A stretch of 64,000 bases of DNA, from the NCBI RefSeq assembly GCF_020880995.1, contig NZ_JAJISD010000005.1:310001-374000 (forward strand), in the 5' to 3' direction. Numbering within the stretch: the first letter of the stretch is position 1; every line of letters starts with the position of its first letter. The DNA is from Reyranella aquatilis. Its GTDB lineage: Bacteria > Pseudomonadota > Alphaproteobacteria > Reyranellales > Reyranellaceae. A program made the position numbers and the translations under genes. The notes beneath the pieces were generated by a model that saw only the letters and a program-made list of their open reading frames with translations, made no database searches and was not told the origin of the DNA. Below are positions 43,405 to 51,932 of the stretch, one piece after another.

Positions 43405-43443
43405 CATTCTTATAACTATTAAACTTGAACAAATGTGAGAATG
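43405..43443. promoter_or_regulatory. Candidate ArsR operator/promoter between arsR and the TRAP genes
   Basis: CATTCT (43405-43410) and AGAATG (43438-43443) are inverted copies framing an AT-rich centre (TTATAACTATTAAACTTGAA). This is the only such AT-rich stretch nearby, and it lies between two divergent start codons. The right arm overlaps the arsR start. Confidence 0.45.
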
Positions 43444-43815
43444 AGTCAAGCCATGAAGCCGTTCAGTCCTCAGGCCCTTAGCGCCGGCGCACGCACCGCC
43501 GCCGATGTCGAACGCACTCAGGAACTGGCGGACGTGTTCCGTCTGCTCGGGGACAATTCCCGCTTGCGGATCGCCCTCTTCTGTCTCGACCGGCCGCGGG
43601 CGGTGACCGAGGTCAGCGAGGGCCTCGGTCTCGGCGTGAGCCTGGTCAGCCATCACTTGCGCCTGCTGCGCGCCGCGCGGTTGCTCCGGTCTGAGCGCCG
43701 GGGTCGGCAGGTGCTCTATTTGACGGCGGACGAGCACGTGCGCTGCGTGCTGCTCGACATGGTCGAGCATGTTGACGAGCCCGCCGACTTGACGGATGCG
43801 ACCGAGGCAACGTAG
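43441..43815 (+). CDS. ArsR-family winged-helix repressor
   Basis: 124 residues: TQELADVFRLLGDNSRLRIA, LFCLDRPRAVTEVSEGLGLG, VSLVSHHLRLLRAARLLRSE, RRGRQVLYLTADEHVRCVLL. This is the ArsR/SmtB winged helix. The metal motif ELCVCDL is absent; ALFCLDRP has one cysteine and DEHVRC plus MVEHVDE could form the alpha-5 site of Zn/Cd-type sensors. It is divergent from the second TRAP pair. Starts at 43435 (GTG) and 43453 (ATG) are possible. Confidence 0.9.
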   Translation: MSQAMKPFSPQALSAGARTAADVERTQELADVFRLLGDNSRLRIALFCLDRPRAVTEVSEGLGLGVSLVSHHLRLLRAARLLRSERRGRQVLYLTADEHVRCVLLDMVEHVDEPADLTDATEAT

Positions 43816-44138
43816 CCGGGATGAACATGTTGGCAGCCGGTCCGCCACGGTACGCTGCCGCGTCGCTGGAATGGATTGTCCATCCTGTGCCACCAAGGTG
43901 GCAACGACGCTTCGCATGGTCGCCGGCGACTGGCTGTCGCGATAACGCTGCCCGCGACTTCCATCACGCCATAGGGCGCTTTGCATGCGCCGAAGCTCTC
44001 CCGGTGAGTGCGTGATCGGCAGGGATAGGTCTCGAAATTGAGCCCAGTCGGATCGCCCTGATGATCCGCTCGCCGATCGACAAACTTTTCGTCCTTTTAC
44101 TTCGTGCGCGAGCCGAACGCCCAAGAGGAGCTGCCGCA
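43816..44138. other. Intergenic stretch
   Basis: No convincing gene. Short frames on both strands are the shadow of compositional bias. It probably contains the promoter of the downstream O-antigen-ligase-type gene. Confidence 0.4.
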
Positions 44139-45652
44139 ATGGCTCACGCACCTGGGGAAGAAGTAGCCTTTGACGCCGAGGCGCGGGTCGAGCGGCGGCG
44201 CCATCCGTTGATGGCGCTGCGCGGGCTTGCCGACTGGTCGGTGGCGGCGCTGTTCTTCGCCATCGTGTCGTTTGCCGCCCTGCCGATGGGCGCCAATCGC
44301 GATTGGGCGTGGGCGCCCATCGGCGTGATGCTGGGCGTGCTCGCCGTCCTCGTCGCCGCCGGGGTAGGGACGCGCAAGGGCTTCGAGGTGAGCGAGGCCG
44401 AGCGCAAGCCGTTGCTGGCGGTTGCCGCCTGCTTTGCCCTATTCGTCCTGTTCGGGCCCTTCCAGATGTCGACCATGGCGCCGTTGTCGGGCAGCGCTTG
44501 GCTCTATGAGGCGGCCGCCCGCCTGCTCGGCAGCGCCCACGCGCCGGTGCCCGACCTTGCGATCGATGCGGCACGCAACACGCTGCTCAAATGCCTGACG
44601 TGCGGCGCGATCTTCCTGACGGCCCGAGCCCTCTGCCGCGACCGCGACCGCGCGCGGCTGCTGCTGATGATGTTCATTGCCGGCGCCGTTCTGGTCGTGG
44701 CCTACGGCGTGCTGATGCAGGTGACGACGCACTCCTGTTATCTCGGCGGCTACCTCAAGAAGGTCGGCGGTTACGAGCTGTCGAATCGGTGCGTGATGTC
44801 GGGCACCTTCGTCAGCAGCAATTCGTTCGGCTCCTACTGCGGCATGGGCATGGTGGCGGCCATGGCGCTGATCTTCGCCGGCAGGCGGCGCAAGGGCGAC
44901 ATGCCCTACGGGTACGACGAGGATGACGAGGAAGGCATCATCGCCTCGTTGACCGGCTTTCGTGTGACCATGCTGGCGGTCTGCCTGCTGCTGCTGGGTG
45001 GCCTGCTGTTCTCGGCATCGCGCGCCGGCCTCGCCGCCACCTTGGCCAGCGCCGCTGCCCCTACCGTGTTGATGCTGCGCGGCCGCTGGCGCTCGCGGCC
45101 GGACCTGGTGCGCCTCTTCGTGGCGATCAGCGCCGTCGTCGGCATCATCGTGCTTGTGATCGCTGGCAACACCATCATCGACAAGGCGATACGCGCCAGC
45201 GACGGTGGCGACCGCATGCAGATCTGGCGGGCCTCGCTGCAGGCCGTGCGGATGTCGCCCTGGCTGGGCTGGGGGCTCGGCAGCTACGCCGACATCTACG
45301 CGATCGTGCAGCCGATGACCCTCCCCGTACCCAACGATCTTGCGCACTCCACGCCCCTTGAGACCATGGTCGAGGTCGGCGTGCCGATGGCCCTGATGGC
45401 TTTGCCATCGTGCTCATCCCGTGGGGCGTACCGCTTTACGGGGCCGCAACGCGGCGACGCGCGCATCGCTATCTGCCCGGAGCTGCCTTCGCCGTGGCGG
45501 CCGTGCCGATCCTTCATTCAATGGTCGATTTCAGCCTGCAGATGCCGGCTATCGGCTTCGTGGTCAGCGCCCTTCTCGGCATGGGATGGGCGCAAGCATT
45601 TGGCCGCAGGGAAAGATCAAGAGGCGACCTTACGCCGCGGAAGCAGGCTTAA
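44139..45652 (+). pseudogene. O-antigen ligase (Wzy/WaaL)-type membrane protein, frameshifted near its end
   Basis: From the ATG at 44139 (AGGAG upstream) come about ten membrane helices, with DWSVAALFFAIVSFAALPMG, FVSSNSFGSYCGMGMVAAMA, LLFSASRAGLAATLAS, and the Wzy_C-like RMQIWRASLQAVRMSPWLGW, GLGSYADIYAIVQ. After VEVGVPMALMAL (about 45395) the frame goes off into a polar sequence ending at 45695. The true end continues one frame over: IVLIPWGVPLYGAATRRRAH, FAVAAVPILHSMVDFSLQMP, GFVVSALLGMGWAQAFGRRE, stopping at 45652. One missing base at about 45395-45402 explains this; it is either a real inactivation or a sequencing error. No other polysaccharide genes are nearby. Confidence 0.75.
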
Positions 45653-45875
45653 TTATCGTCATTGCGACCGAAACCGTATGCTTGGAGGCGCGTGACGCGC
45701 AATCGCCCGGAGCGGCCTCCCAACTGGATATCGTTGATCCAATGCCACGGGAGTGCCCGGGCGTACCCAGCCGCCGACATTGCCTCTTCCGAGACTACCA
45801 TCGACGCGTCCAAGGTCTTGCACAGGCGTTCTAACGGCTCCGACCCTGAACCTTTGACGGTGAATATTCCCCAAG

Positions 45876-47789
45876 CTAATTGCGGCGCGTGTACCAAAAG
45901 CCGGTCAGCATGAAACCCAACGTCAGGAGCTGGGCAACTATACCCTCACGCGTTGGGTACACGCCGAGGATCTCGATGCGTGGCAGACCGCTAACGGGCC
46001 AGGAGTCCAGCAATCCGGCTTCCTGCAGTCCGGCGATGCCCTTGCCGGCCAGTACGACGGCCAAGCCGGCGATCAATATCGAGCTTAAGGAAAAGAACTG
46101 GGCGATCGGGAGACGGCGGCTGTAACGCAGCAGCGCCACTGCAATCGCTGCAAGGATGGCAATCGCGACGGCAGAGCCGGATAGCAGGGCCAAGCCGGCT
46201 CCTTCGCTCCACAGCGCCGTGAAGAACAGGATGGTTTCGAAGACTTCGCGGTACACCACGATGAATGCCAGCAGGAACAGGAACCATGCCGATCGGCGTG
46301 ACAGGGCGCGCGTCAGCTTTTCCTCTACATACTGCTGCCAGGCGTTAGCTTGCCCCTTGCCGTGCATCCAAATGCCCACTGAAACCAACACTGCAGCGGC
46401 GATGAGCGAGCCGAATCCCTCCGTCAGTTCGCGACTAGCGCCGCTGATCGCCACGAGGCGCGTGGCTGCCAGCCATGTCAGGCCGCCGGCAAGAAGGGCT
46501 GCACCCCAGCCGGCATGAACGTACGGCATGAGTTCGACGCGTTCCGTCTTGCGCAGGAAGGCGATCATCGCGATGACGATCAGCAATGCTTCCAGGCCCT
46601 CACGCACAAGGATGGTGAACGCCCCGACAAAGCTCGAGCCCCAACTCGCCTCTTCCGCAGACAACACGCGCTCGGCCGCGTCAACGAGCGTGGCTATCCG
46701 TTCGGATTTCGCCTGGACGTCCGCAACGGACACGCCCCGGTTTATTGCCGTCCGCAGGTCCGCCATTGCCTCTTCGACGCCGCGCAGGAGCGCCGCGTCC
46801 CGCACCGCCAGCACGGGCTCCACGGGCTCGAAGCCGTCCAGGTACGCCACAAGCGCGAGGTCCGCTGCCTTTCGTCGGTCACCGCTTCGGTACGCATTGA
46901 CGCTTTCTGCCAACCGCTCGCGCGCGATGGCCAGTGTACCGCCCGGCCGATTGCCAACCGAGCCGGGGTTTCGGCGAAGGAATGCGATCAGGGCGCGTGC
47001 CTGGTCGTCGCCGACCTGGTCGGCCAATGCCGCCGGCGTCATCTGCGTGACCGCTTCCAAAGTGGGAAACAGGCCGCGCAGCTTCGCATCACTGCGCCAC
47101 AGCTGTTCACCTCGGCTGGCCTCTGCATTGGAATAGGCGAGCTGGCCCACGTAGAACGCGAGGGCCCAGCGGTCGTCCGCCGGCAGATGGGCGAAGCTCG
47201 CCATCGCTGTGCCGTCGAGGCCGAGGTCGATAACCTGATAGAGGCCGAAGACGCTTCTCAGTCGGGCGCGTGCCTCGTCGGTGAAGGCAACGGGCGGCGG
47301 GTCCATGCCTTTGGCGTTCGGCCCGTCTCCTGCCCCGGAGGCGCCGTGGCAGGCTGCGCACTGCCCCCGATAGAGGGTTGCTGCGCGGGCAACATCGGGG
47401 GCGCGCGACGGTGCGAGAGCCATCGGGTAAGCGGCCAAGAGATCGCCAGCGAGCTTCCGCGCGAGGCGCGCCACCTCATCGGAAGGGGCCATTCTTTGCA
47501 CAGCGGCCTGCAGGACTTCCGCTTGGTTCACCAGGCGCGGCTGCGCCTCCGTTGCTGGCAGCGCACCAAGGCGCTCGCGTACAGAGTTCGTGAATTCCAC
47601 CATCTCTGCATATTCCGCTGCGTTGACGACCCGGCCGTCCGAGACCGCCTCGCTGTAGTCGACCGAGACGTAGTCCAGGAGGCGCCACACCGTCTGAGCC
47701 GAACGGTCCTCCGCGTGCGCCGGAATCGCCACCAACAGGCTGCAGACAACCAGGAAAGCGATGGCGAAGGGCTTGGCGGACAGGTGCAT
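45876..47789 (-). CDS. FTR1-family metal permease with an N-terminal cytochrome c domain (PbrT-like)
   Basis: 637 residues. A signal peptide (KPFAIAFLVVCSLLVAIPAHA) is followed by a helical region, a cytochrome c haem site (YRGQCAACHGASGAG), a second helical part and seven membrane helices. The two FTR1 metal motifs are present: FTILVREGLEALLIVIAMIA and VVYREVFETILFFTALW. This layout is that of PbrT, the Pb(II) uptake protein of pbr operons, and of periplasmic iron permeases. Its position next to MerR-operator-controlled genes and a P1B ATPase favours lead or another divalent metal. It is divergent from the methyltransferase gene; the operator at 47896-47926 lies about 107 bases upstream. Confidence 0.88.
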   Translation of the reverse strand: MHLSAKPFAIAFLVVCSLLVAIPAHAEDRSAQTVWRLLDYVSVDYSEAVSDGRVVNAAEYAEMVEFTNSVRERLGALPATEAQPRLVNQAEVLQAAVQRMAPSDEVARLARKLAGDLLAAYPMALAPSRAPDVARAATLYRGQCAACHGASGAGDGPNAKGMDPPPVAFTDEARARLRSVFGLYQVIDLGLDGTAMASFAHLPADDRWALAFYVGQLAYSNAEASRGEQLWRSDAKLRGLFPTLEAVTQMTPAALADQVGDDQARALIAFLRRNPGSVGNRPGGTLAIARERLAESVNAYRSGDRRKAADLALVAYLDGFEPVEPVLAVRDAALLRGVEEAMADLRTAINRGVSVADVQAKSERIATLVDAAERVLSAEEASWGSSFVGAFTILVREGLEALLIVIAMIAFLRKTERVELMPYVHAGWGAALLAGGLTWLAATRLVAISGASRELTEGFGSLIAAAVLVSVGIWMHGKGQANAWQQYVEEKLTRALSRRSAWFLFLLAFIVVYREVFETILFFTALWSEGAGLALLSGSAVAIAILAAIAVALLRYSRRLPIAQFFSLSSILIAGLAVVLAGKGIAGLQEAGLLDSWPVSGLPRIEILGVYPTREGIVAQLLTLGFMLTGFWYTRRN

Positions 47790-47895
47790 TCGAAACCTTA
47801 TTGCGAATGCTTCTCTATCTCATCCATGCGGCTTGGTGAAAAGCGGAATGTCGATGCTCCGCGATCGCGGGTCGTTCTCGCGGCGCGCCACGACC

Positions 47896-47926
47896 TTGAT
47901 CCTGTAGGCGCTACAGGATGCAGGGT
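47896..47926 (+). promoter_or_regulatory. MerR-type operator/promoter, site A
   Basis: TTGATC (-35, 47896-47901), then the perfect 9-base dyad ATCCTGTAG-GCG-CTACAGGAT (47899-47919), then CAGGGT at the -10 position with a 19-base spacer. The long spacer with a dyad between the boxes is the hallmark of MerR-activated promoters. It faces the methyltransferase gene at 47948. Confidence 0.82.
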
Positions 47927-47947
47927 CCTCCATCGAAGAGGACTGTC

Positions 47948-48613
47948 ATGCCGCCTGACCTGACCTATACCCCCGCCGCCGGGCATCATTGGCTCACTCC
48001 CTTGTACGATTTCGGAGTGGCGGCCCTGACACGCGAGAAACGGTGGAGGAGCGCGCTCATCGCACAGGTCCGTCCGCGATCTGGCGACGTGATCGTCGAT
48101 GTCGGCTGCGGCACGGGATCGATGCTGGCGCGTCTGGGCAAGGCCGCGCCATCCTCTCGGCTCATAGGCATCGATCCGGACCCCGCGATATTGGCGCGTG
48201 CCCGCAAAAGGTTCGCGGCCTTTGGCCTCTCAGTCGAACTGCACCTCGGCTTTGCCCGGCAAGCGGCCGGTCTACTGAAGGGAACACGACCGACCAAAGT
48301 CGTGTCGAGCCTCGTGTTCCACCAGGTGCCGATGGACGAGAAGGTGGCCGCGCTCGCCGCGATGCACGCCGTCCTGAGGGCCGACGGCGAAGTTCACATT
48401 GCAGACTACGGGTTACAGCGCACGCCACTCATGCGCGCCCTCTTCAGGGGGATCATTCAGAACCTCGACGGCCGCGAAAATACCGAGCCGAATGCCCGCG
48501 GCGTGCTCCGCGACCTCATGCGGGCGGCCGGATTCAGGAACGCGGAGGAGACGCTCGTCATTCCGACGCCCAGTGGCTCGATCTCGCTCTATCGAGGAAG
48601 CCGGATATCATGA
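47948..48613 (+). CDS. Class I SAM-dependent methyltransferase of the metal regulon
   Basis: 221 residues: VIVDVGCGTGSMLARLGKAA (motif I), RLIGIDPDPAILARARKRF (motif II), VVSSLVFHQVPMDEKVAALA (motif IV) and LRADGEVHIADYGLQ (motif V). The opening HHWLTPLYDFGVAALTREKR is typical of the UbiE/ArsM-like group. The ATG at 47948 is preceded by GAGGACT. Control by site A suggests a link to metal response, but nothing in the sequence proves metal methylation. Its 3' end overlaps the convergent merR gene by 25 bases. Confidence 0.88.
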   Translation: MPPDLTYTPAAGHHWLTPLYDFGVAALTREKRWRSALIAQVRPRSGDVIVDVGCGTGSMLARLGKAAPSSRLIGIDPDPAILARARKRFAAFGLSVELHLGFARQAAGLLKGTRPTKVVSSLVFHQVPMDEKVAALAAMHAVLRADGEVHIADYGLQRTPLMRALFRGIIQNLDGRENTEPNARGVLRDLMRAAGFRNAEETLVIPTPSGSISLYRGSRIS

Positions 48614-49050
48614 TGCCTGGCACTCTTCGGCGGTGTCCTGGGCCGTTCGGATGGCCGCGGAGAGTCGGCCAGGACTTCGATGATCCGGCACGTGGCGACC
48701 TTGCCGTTGTCGCACTCCTTGATCATGCGCACGAGCTCGGTCCTGAGCCCGCGAAGCCGGCGGATCCGGCTCTCGACGGCTTGGAGTTGATCTGAGGCGA
48801 TACTGCTCACCCGCTGGCAGGACTCCTCCGGCACATCCTGCAGGGCGAGCATCGTCTTGATGGCCGCGATGTCGAAACCGAGGTCTCTGGCATGGCGAAT
48901 GAACGTCAGTCGCCGGATGTCCTCTGCTTTGTAGAGCCGCCGTCCGCTCTCGGTGCGCGGCGCCGGGGGAATGAGCCTGCTCCGCTCGTAGTAGCGAATG
49001 GTCTCGATGTTGACGCCCGTACGTTTGGACAGGGTTCCGATGGTGATCAT
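48589..49050 (-). CDS. MerR-family heavy-metal regulator (PbrR/CadR-like)
   Basis: 153 residues: ITIGTLSKRTGVNIETIRYY, ERSRLIPPAPRTESGRRLYK, EDIRRLTFIRHARDLGFDIA, then EESCQRVSSIASDQL and MIKECDNGKVATCRIIEVLA. Three cysteines (ESC, KEC, ATC) form the metal site of Pb/Cd/Zn-type MerR proteins. Its operator-like site B lies directly before the start on this strand. It is the best candidate for the protein that binds sites A-D. Confidence 0.92.
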   Translation of the reverse strand: MITIGTLSKRTGVNIETIRYYERSRLIPPAPRTESGRRLYKAEDIRRLTFIRHARDLGFDIAAIKTMLALQDVPEESCQRVSSIASDQLQAVESRIRRLRGLRTELVRMIKECDNGKVATCRIIEVLADSPRPSERPRTPPKSARHHDIRLPR

Positions 49051-49057
49051 TTGCCGG

Positions 49058-49085
49058 TTGATGCTGTAGTGGCTACGGGTTTAGG
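49058..49085 (+). promoter_or_regulatory. MerR-type operator, site B
   Basis: TTGATG (49058-49063) is followed by CTGTAG-TGG-CTACGG (49064-49078), one mismatch from the other sites. It lies between the divergent merR (start 49050) and DUF6639 (start 49204) genes and may serve both. Confidence 0.7.
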
Positions 49086-49203
49086 CGTAGCACAACCAGC
49101 AACTGGAAGCACGTGAACTGGAACGACCATGTCCCAGCGTGTCGTAGGCCTGAACGGCGACGTCAAGGGATCGGCGACGGCAACGCCATCCTGCCGAGGC
49201 CGT

Positions 49204-49923
49204 ATGGCTCCGATGAAGCTGACGTTGCTATGGACCCTCGCCGTCACCGTCGCCGCCGCCACGTTCGACAACCGAACCGTTGCTCAAAGCCGGGCGCCAG
49301 GCACCTGCAGCCGAGGGGACGTGTTCGTGCAGTCTGCCAACCCGCAGCAGATCCGTGAAGCCTGTGAGGCTGTTTCCGACGTGCTGACATATTTCGATGG
49401 CATTGGCTTCAAAGTCGATCCCCATGTCTCGATCGCTTTCTGGGGCGACGTCGATGCGAAAGGCGGGCGCAAGCACGCACACGGTTCCTACGACCCCGCC
49501 GCACGGGCGATCAAGCTGTATGCGCGTGAGCAGGCGCGGCCATGGGGCGAGCCCTGGCAAGACGTCGGTGGCAGCTTCATTCGCCACGAGGTGGCCCATG
49601 CGGTTGTGGTCCAGATATTGGCGATGCGCGGGTTGGCACTTCCACGCGAGTGGCACGAATTCATCGCCTATGCGGTACAGTTCGAGCTGATGGAGCCGGC
49701 GATCCGGGCCAGCATTCTGGAGCGCTATTCCAACCTGGCGCCCGCCTCTGCGCTGACACAGATCAATCCGTTCACTCATGGCCTTGCTGATCCCGACACC
49801 TTCGCGGTGCTCGTCTTCAAGTCGTATAGTGTCTTTGGCGGACGCGACTTGGTTCGCCGCCTGCTGACAGCTGAGTTCGTGCCGACGCCTCTCGAGAGGA
49901 TGATTCCGTTTCCCCCGAATTGA
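49204..49923 (+). CDS. DUF6639 family protein, predicted secreted zinc metallopeptidase
   Basis: 239 residues. A signal peptide begins MAPMKLTLLWTLAVTVAAAT. The mature chain has SFIRHEVAHAVVVQILAM, an HExxH zinc motif, and LPREWHEFIAYAVQFELMEP with a glutamate that could be the third ligand, as in gluzincins. DPHVSIAFWGDVDAKGGRKH precedes it. I recognise the type as DUF6639, a family I know from metal clusters, with no demonstrated activity. The ATG at 49204 follows GAGG; an ATG at 49129 is also in frame. A degraded second copy lies at 40990-41295. Expression is probably from site B. Confidence 0.75.
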   Translation: MAPMKLTLLWTLAVTVAAATFDNRTVAQSRAPGTCSRGDVFVQSANPQQIREACEAVSDVLTYFDGIGFKVDPHVSIAFWGDVDAKGGRKHAHGSYDPAARAIKLYAREQARPWGEPWQDVGGSFIRHEVAHAVVVQILAMRGLALPREWHEFIAYAVQFELMEPAIRASILERYSNLAPASALTQINPFTHGLADPDTFAVLVFKSYSVFGGRDLVRRLLTAEFVPTPLERMIPFPPN

Positions 49924-50000
49924 TGATGGCCATCGAGCGGATCGTTTCGATATTGACGCGCGTGCATTGAGCCAGAGGTCCAATGGTCATCATCAGCGGG

Positions 50001-50031
50001 TTGATCCTGTAGCGGCCACAGGATGTAGACA
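50001..50031 (+). promoter_or_regulatory. MerR-type operator/promoter, site C
   Basis: TTGATC (50001-50006), dyad ATCCTGTAG-CGG-CCACAGGAT (50004-50024, one mismatch), then TAGACA (50026-50031) after a 19-base spacer. It faces the PaaK-like gene at 50048. Confidence 0.78.
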
Positions 50032-50047
50032 TAGCGAGTAACCAGAG

Positions 50048-51439
50048 ATGTTTGAATCCGAGAACGATTATGACCGAGCATGTCGTAGGGTGATCTGGGA
50101 CGCGTGGCGGACGCGAAAGATCGGCGTCGGCGCAATCGCGCAGCGCCAGCATCCCCGTCTCGCCGAGATGGTCGCCCACGCCCGGTCCCGCTCGCCGCAT
50201 TACCGTGAGCTGTACCGTGATCTGCCGGAGCGAATCGAAAGCGTCGAGCAGCTTCCAGTTACCGACAAAAAGATGCTCATGGAGCGCTTCGACGGATGGT
50301 GCACCGACCGCGCCGTCACGCTCGAAGCGGCAGAAGCAGTTGTCGACGATCCCGCTCGAATTGGAGAGAGGTTCCTCGGAAAGTACACCCTGGCTACCAC
50401 CTCAGGCACGACCGGCCGCCGCGGGATATTCCTGACCGACGATCGCACGATGGCGGTCGTGACCGCCATGATGCTCCGCTGGATGGGTGACTGGCTCAGC
50501 CCGAGTGACATCCTCAAGATCATCGCCCGCCGCGGGCGGCTGGCGATGGTCATGGCGACGGGCGGCCATTTCGCGTCGGCCGTTGCCGCGGCACGCCTGA
50601 AGAAGCGGCGCGGAAAACTCGTAGAGGTGCTCTCGGCGCACATGCCGATGGCGGAGCTTGTCGAGCGGCTGAACCGATTCCGGCCGTCGCTGCTTACACC
50701 CTACGCCAGCATGGCCGCCATGCTGGCCGACGAACAGGAAGCCGGACGGCTCCATATCGATCCCGTACTGCTGGCCCTCTCGGCCGAAGGTCTCCCGGAG
50801 GCGGAGTACGTCCGTATAGCGCGCGTGTTCGGCGCCAAAGTCGGCAACAGCTACGCCGCCTCGGAATGCATGTTCCTCAGCTACATGTGCAGCGAAGGCT
50901 GGCTGCACGTCAATGCCGACTGGGTGGCGTTCGAACCGGTCGATGCCGATTACCGGCCGGTCGCTCCCGGCGAGCAATCGCACACGATCCTAATCAGCAA
51001 TCTCGCCAATCGTGTGCAGCCGATCCTGCGCTACGATCTCGGTGACAGCGTCCTGCAGCGGCCGGACCCGTGCCCGTGCGGCAACCCCTTGCCCGCACTC
51101 CGCGTACAGGGTCGCTCGGCGGACGTTCTCACGTTCCAGACTTCGAGCGGCGATGTCAGGCTGCCTCCGCTGGCGCTCACCCAACCGATCGAGGCTGTCC
51201 GCGGAGTCACGCTCTTCCAGCTCGCGCAGTCCGAGCCGGAAAGACTTGAACTGCGTCTCCAAATCGCGCCGACGGCGAATGCAGACACCGTCTGGCGCGA
51301 GGCCGAAGCAGGCCTGCGGAACATGCTTGCTGAGCATGGGCTTGAACACGTCGGCGTCGAGCGCGGCGGCGAACCGCCGCAACAGGGTCGCGGCGGAAAG
51401 TTCCGGGAGGTTGTTCCGCTCTCGGGTGCTCGGACGTGA
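50048..51439 (+). CDS. Phenylacetate-CoA-ligase-like adenylate-forming enzyme
   Basis: 463 residues: LAEMVAHARSRSPHYRELYR, LATTSGTTGRRGIFLTD (the AMP-binding P-loop), LTPYASMAAMLADEQEAGRL, LLALSAEGLPEAEYVRIARV, GNSYAASECMFLSYMCSEG and ILRYDLGDSVLQRPDPCPCG. The order matches the PaaK/CapK-like family. The CxC at DPCPCG is typical of the group. Being under a metal-type operator suggests a role in resistance, perhaps activating an acid for envelope or metallophore chemistry, but this is inference. A small membrane protein follows 22 bases later. Confidence 0.85.
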   Translation: MFESENDYDRACRRVIWDAWRTRKIGVGAIAQRQHPRLAEMVAHARSRSPHYRELYRDLPERIESVEQLPVTDKKMLMERFDGWCTDRAVTLEAAEAVVDDPARIGERFLGKYTLATTSGTTGRRGIFLTDDRTMAVVTAMMLRWMGDWLSPSDILKIIARRGRLAMVMATGGHFASAVAAARLKKRRGKLVEVLSAHMPMAELVERLNRFRPSLLTPYASMAAMLADEQEAGRLHIDPVLLALSAEGLPEAEYVRIARVFGAKVGNSYAASECMFLSYMCSEGWLHVNADWVAFEPVDADYRPVAPGEQSHTILISNLANRVQPILRYDLGDSVLQRPDPCPCGNPLPALRVQGRSADVLTFQTSSGDVRLPPLALTQPIEAVRGVTLFQLAQSEPERLELRLQIAPTANADTVWREAEAGLRNMLAEHGLEHVGVERGGEPPQQGRGGKFREVVPLSGART

Positions 51440-51461
51440 AGCAGCCTCAGGGAGACTATCG

Positions 51462-51659
51462 ATGAAGCGGAAGGAAATTGCCAAGTTCTTCGCCGGCTTT
51501 GCAGCCAACCAAGTTCTAACACACGGAGCTTTCGCAGCGGCAAGCGTTCAGTTCAGTCTGTTCGGAATCACCTATAGCCAAGGACTCAATACGATCGCTG
51601 CAGGCGCTTGGGCGATCATTCTTCTGCTGCTCACGTACTATGCATGGATTCAGCGATGA
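51462..51659 (+). CDS. Small two-helix membrane protein
   Basis: 65 residues: a basic start (MKRKEIAKFFAGFAANQVLT), then hydrophobic segments HGAFAAASVQFSLFGITYS and NTIAAGAWAIILLLLTYYAW. GGGAG precedes the ATG at good spacing. It is probably co-transcribed with the PaaK-like gene from site C. No family recognised. Confidence 0.6.
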   Translation: MKRKEIAKFFAGFAANQVLTHGAFAAASVQFSLFGITYSQGLNTIAAGAWAIILLLLTYYAWIQR

Positions 51660-51834
51660 CGTTGGCAGGCACCGAGCCCGGACTCGCCGATGCCCTGATA
51701 TCGGCGCGTCCATTCTCCTGTTTGGCGCTGGCAGAATGGCGTTCCTTTGGGGGGGCGGGCGCGCCGTCGTCAGCGTTCCGATTCAGGTAGTTGGTGATCG
51801 GTATTCGGTAGTGAAACACCGGTCCGCTGCGCCC

Positions 51835-51865
51835 TTGATCCTGTAGTGACTACAGAATATATCAT
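51835..51865 (+). promoter_or_regulatory. MerR-type operator/promoter, site D
   Basis: TTGATC (51835-51840), CTGTAG-TGA-CTACAG (51841-51855), then TATCAT (51860-51865) with a 19-base spacer. This is the best -10 of the four sites and drives the P1B ATPase gene. Confidence 0.82.
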
Positions 51866-51932
51866 GAGACATGGGATGGCCGTGACCGAACCTGATCCCT
51901 GCGCGCCGGCCCCTGTGCGAAGGAGACGAGAA

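Noticed and set aside
43213..44574. Long minus-strand reading frame (453 codons) across arsR and the ligase-type gene
   Set aside because: Arginine/proline-rich composition, no domain, and it is antisense to the well-supported ArsR gene and overlaps dctQ in another frame.
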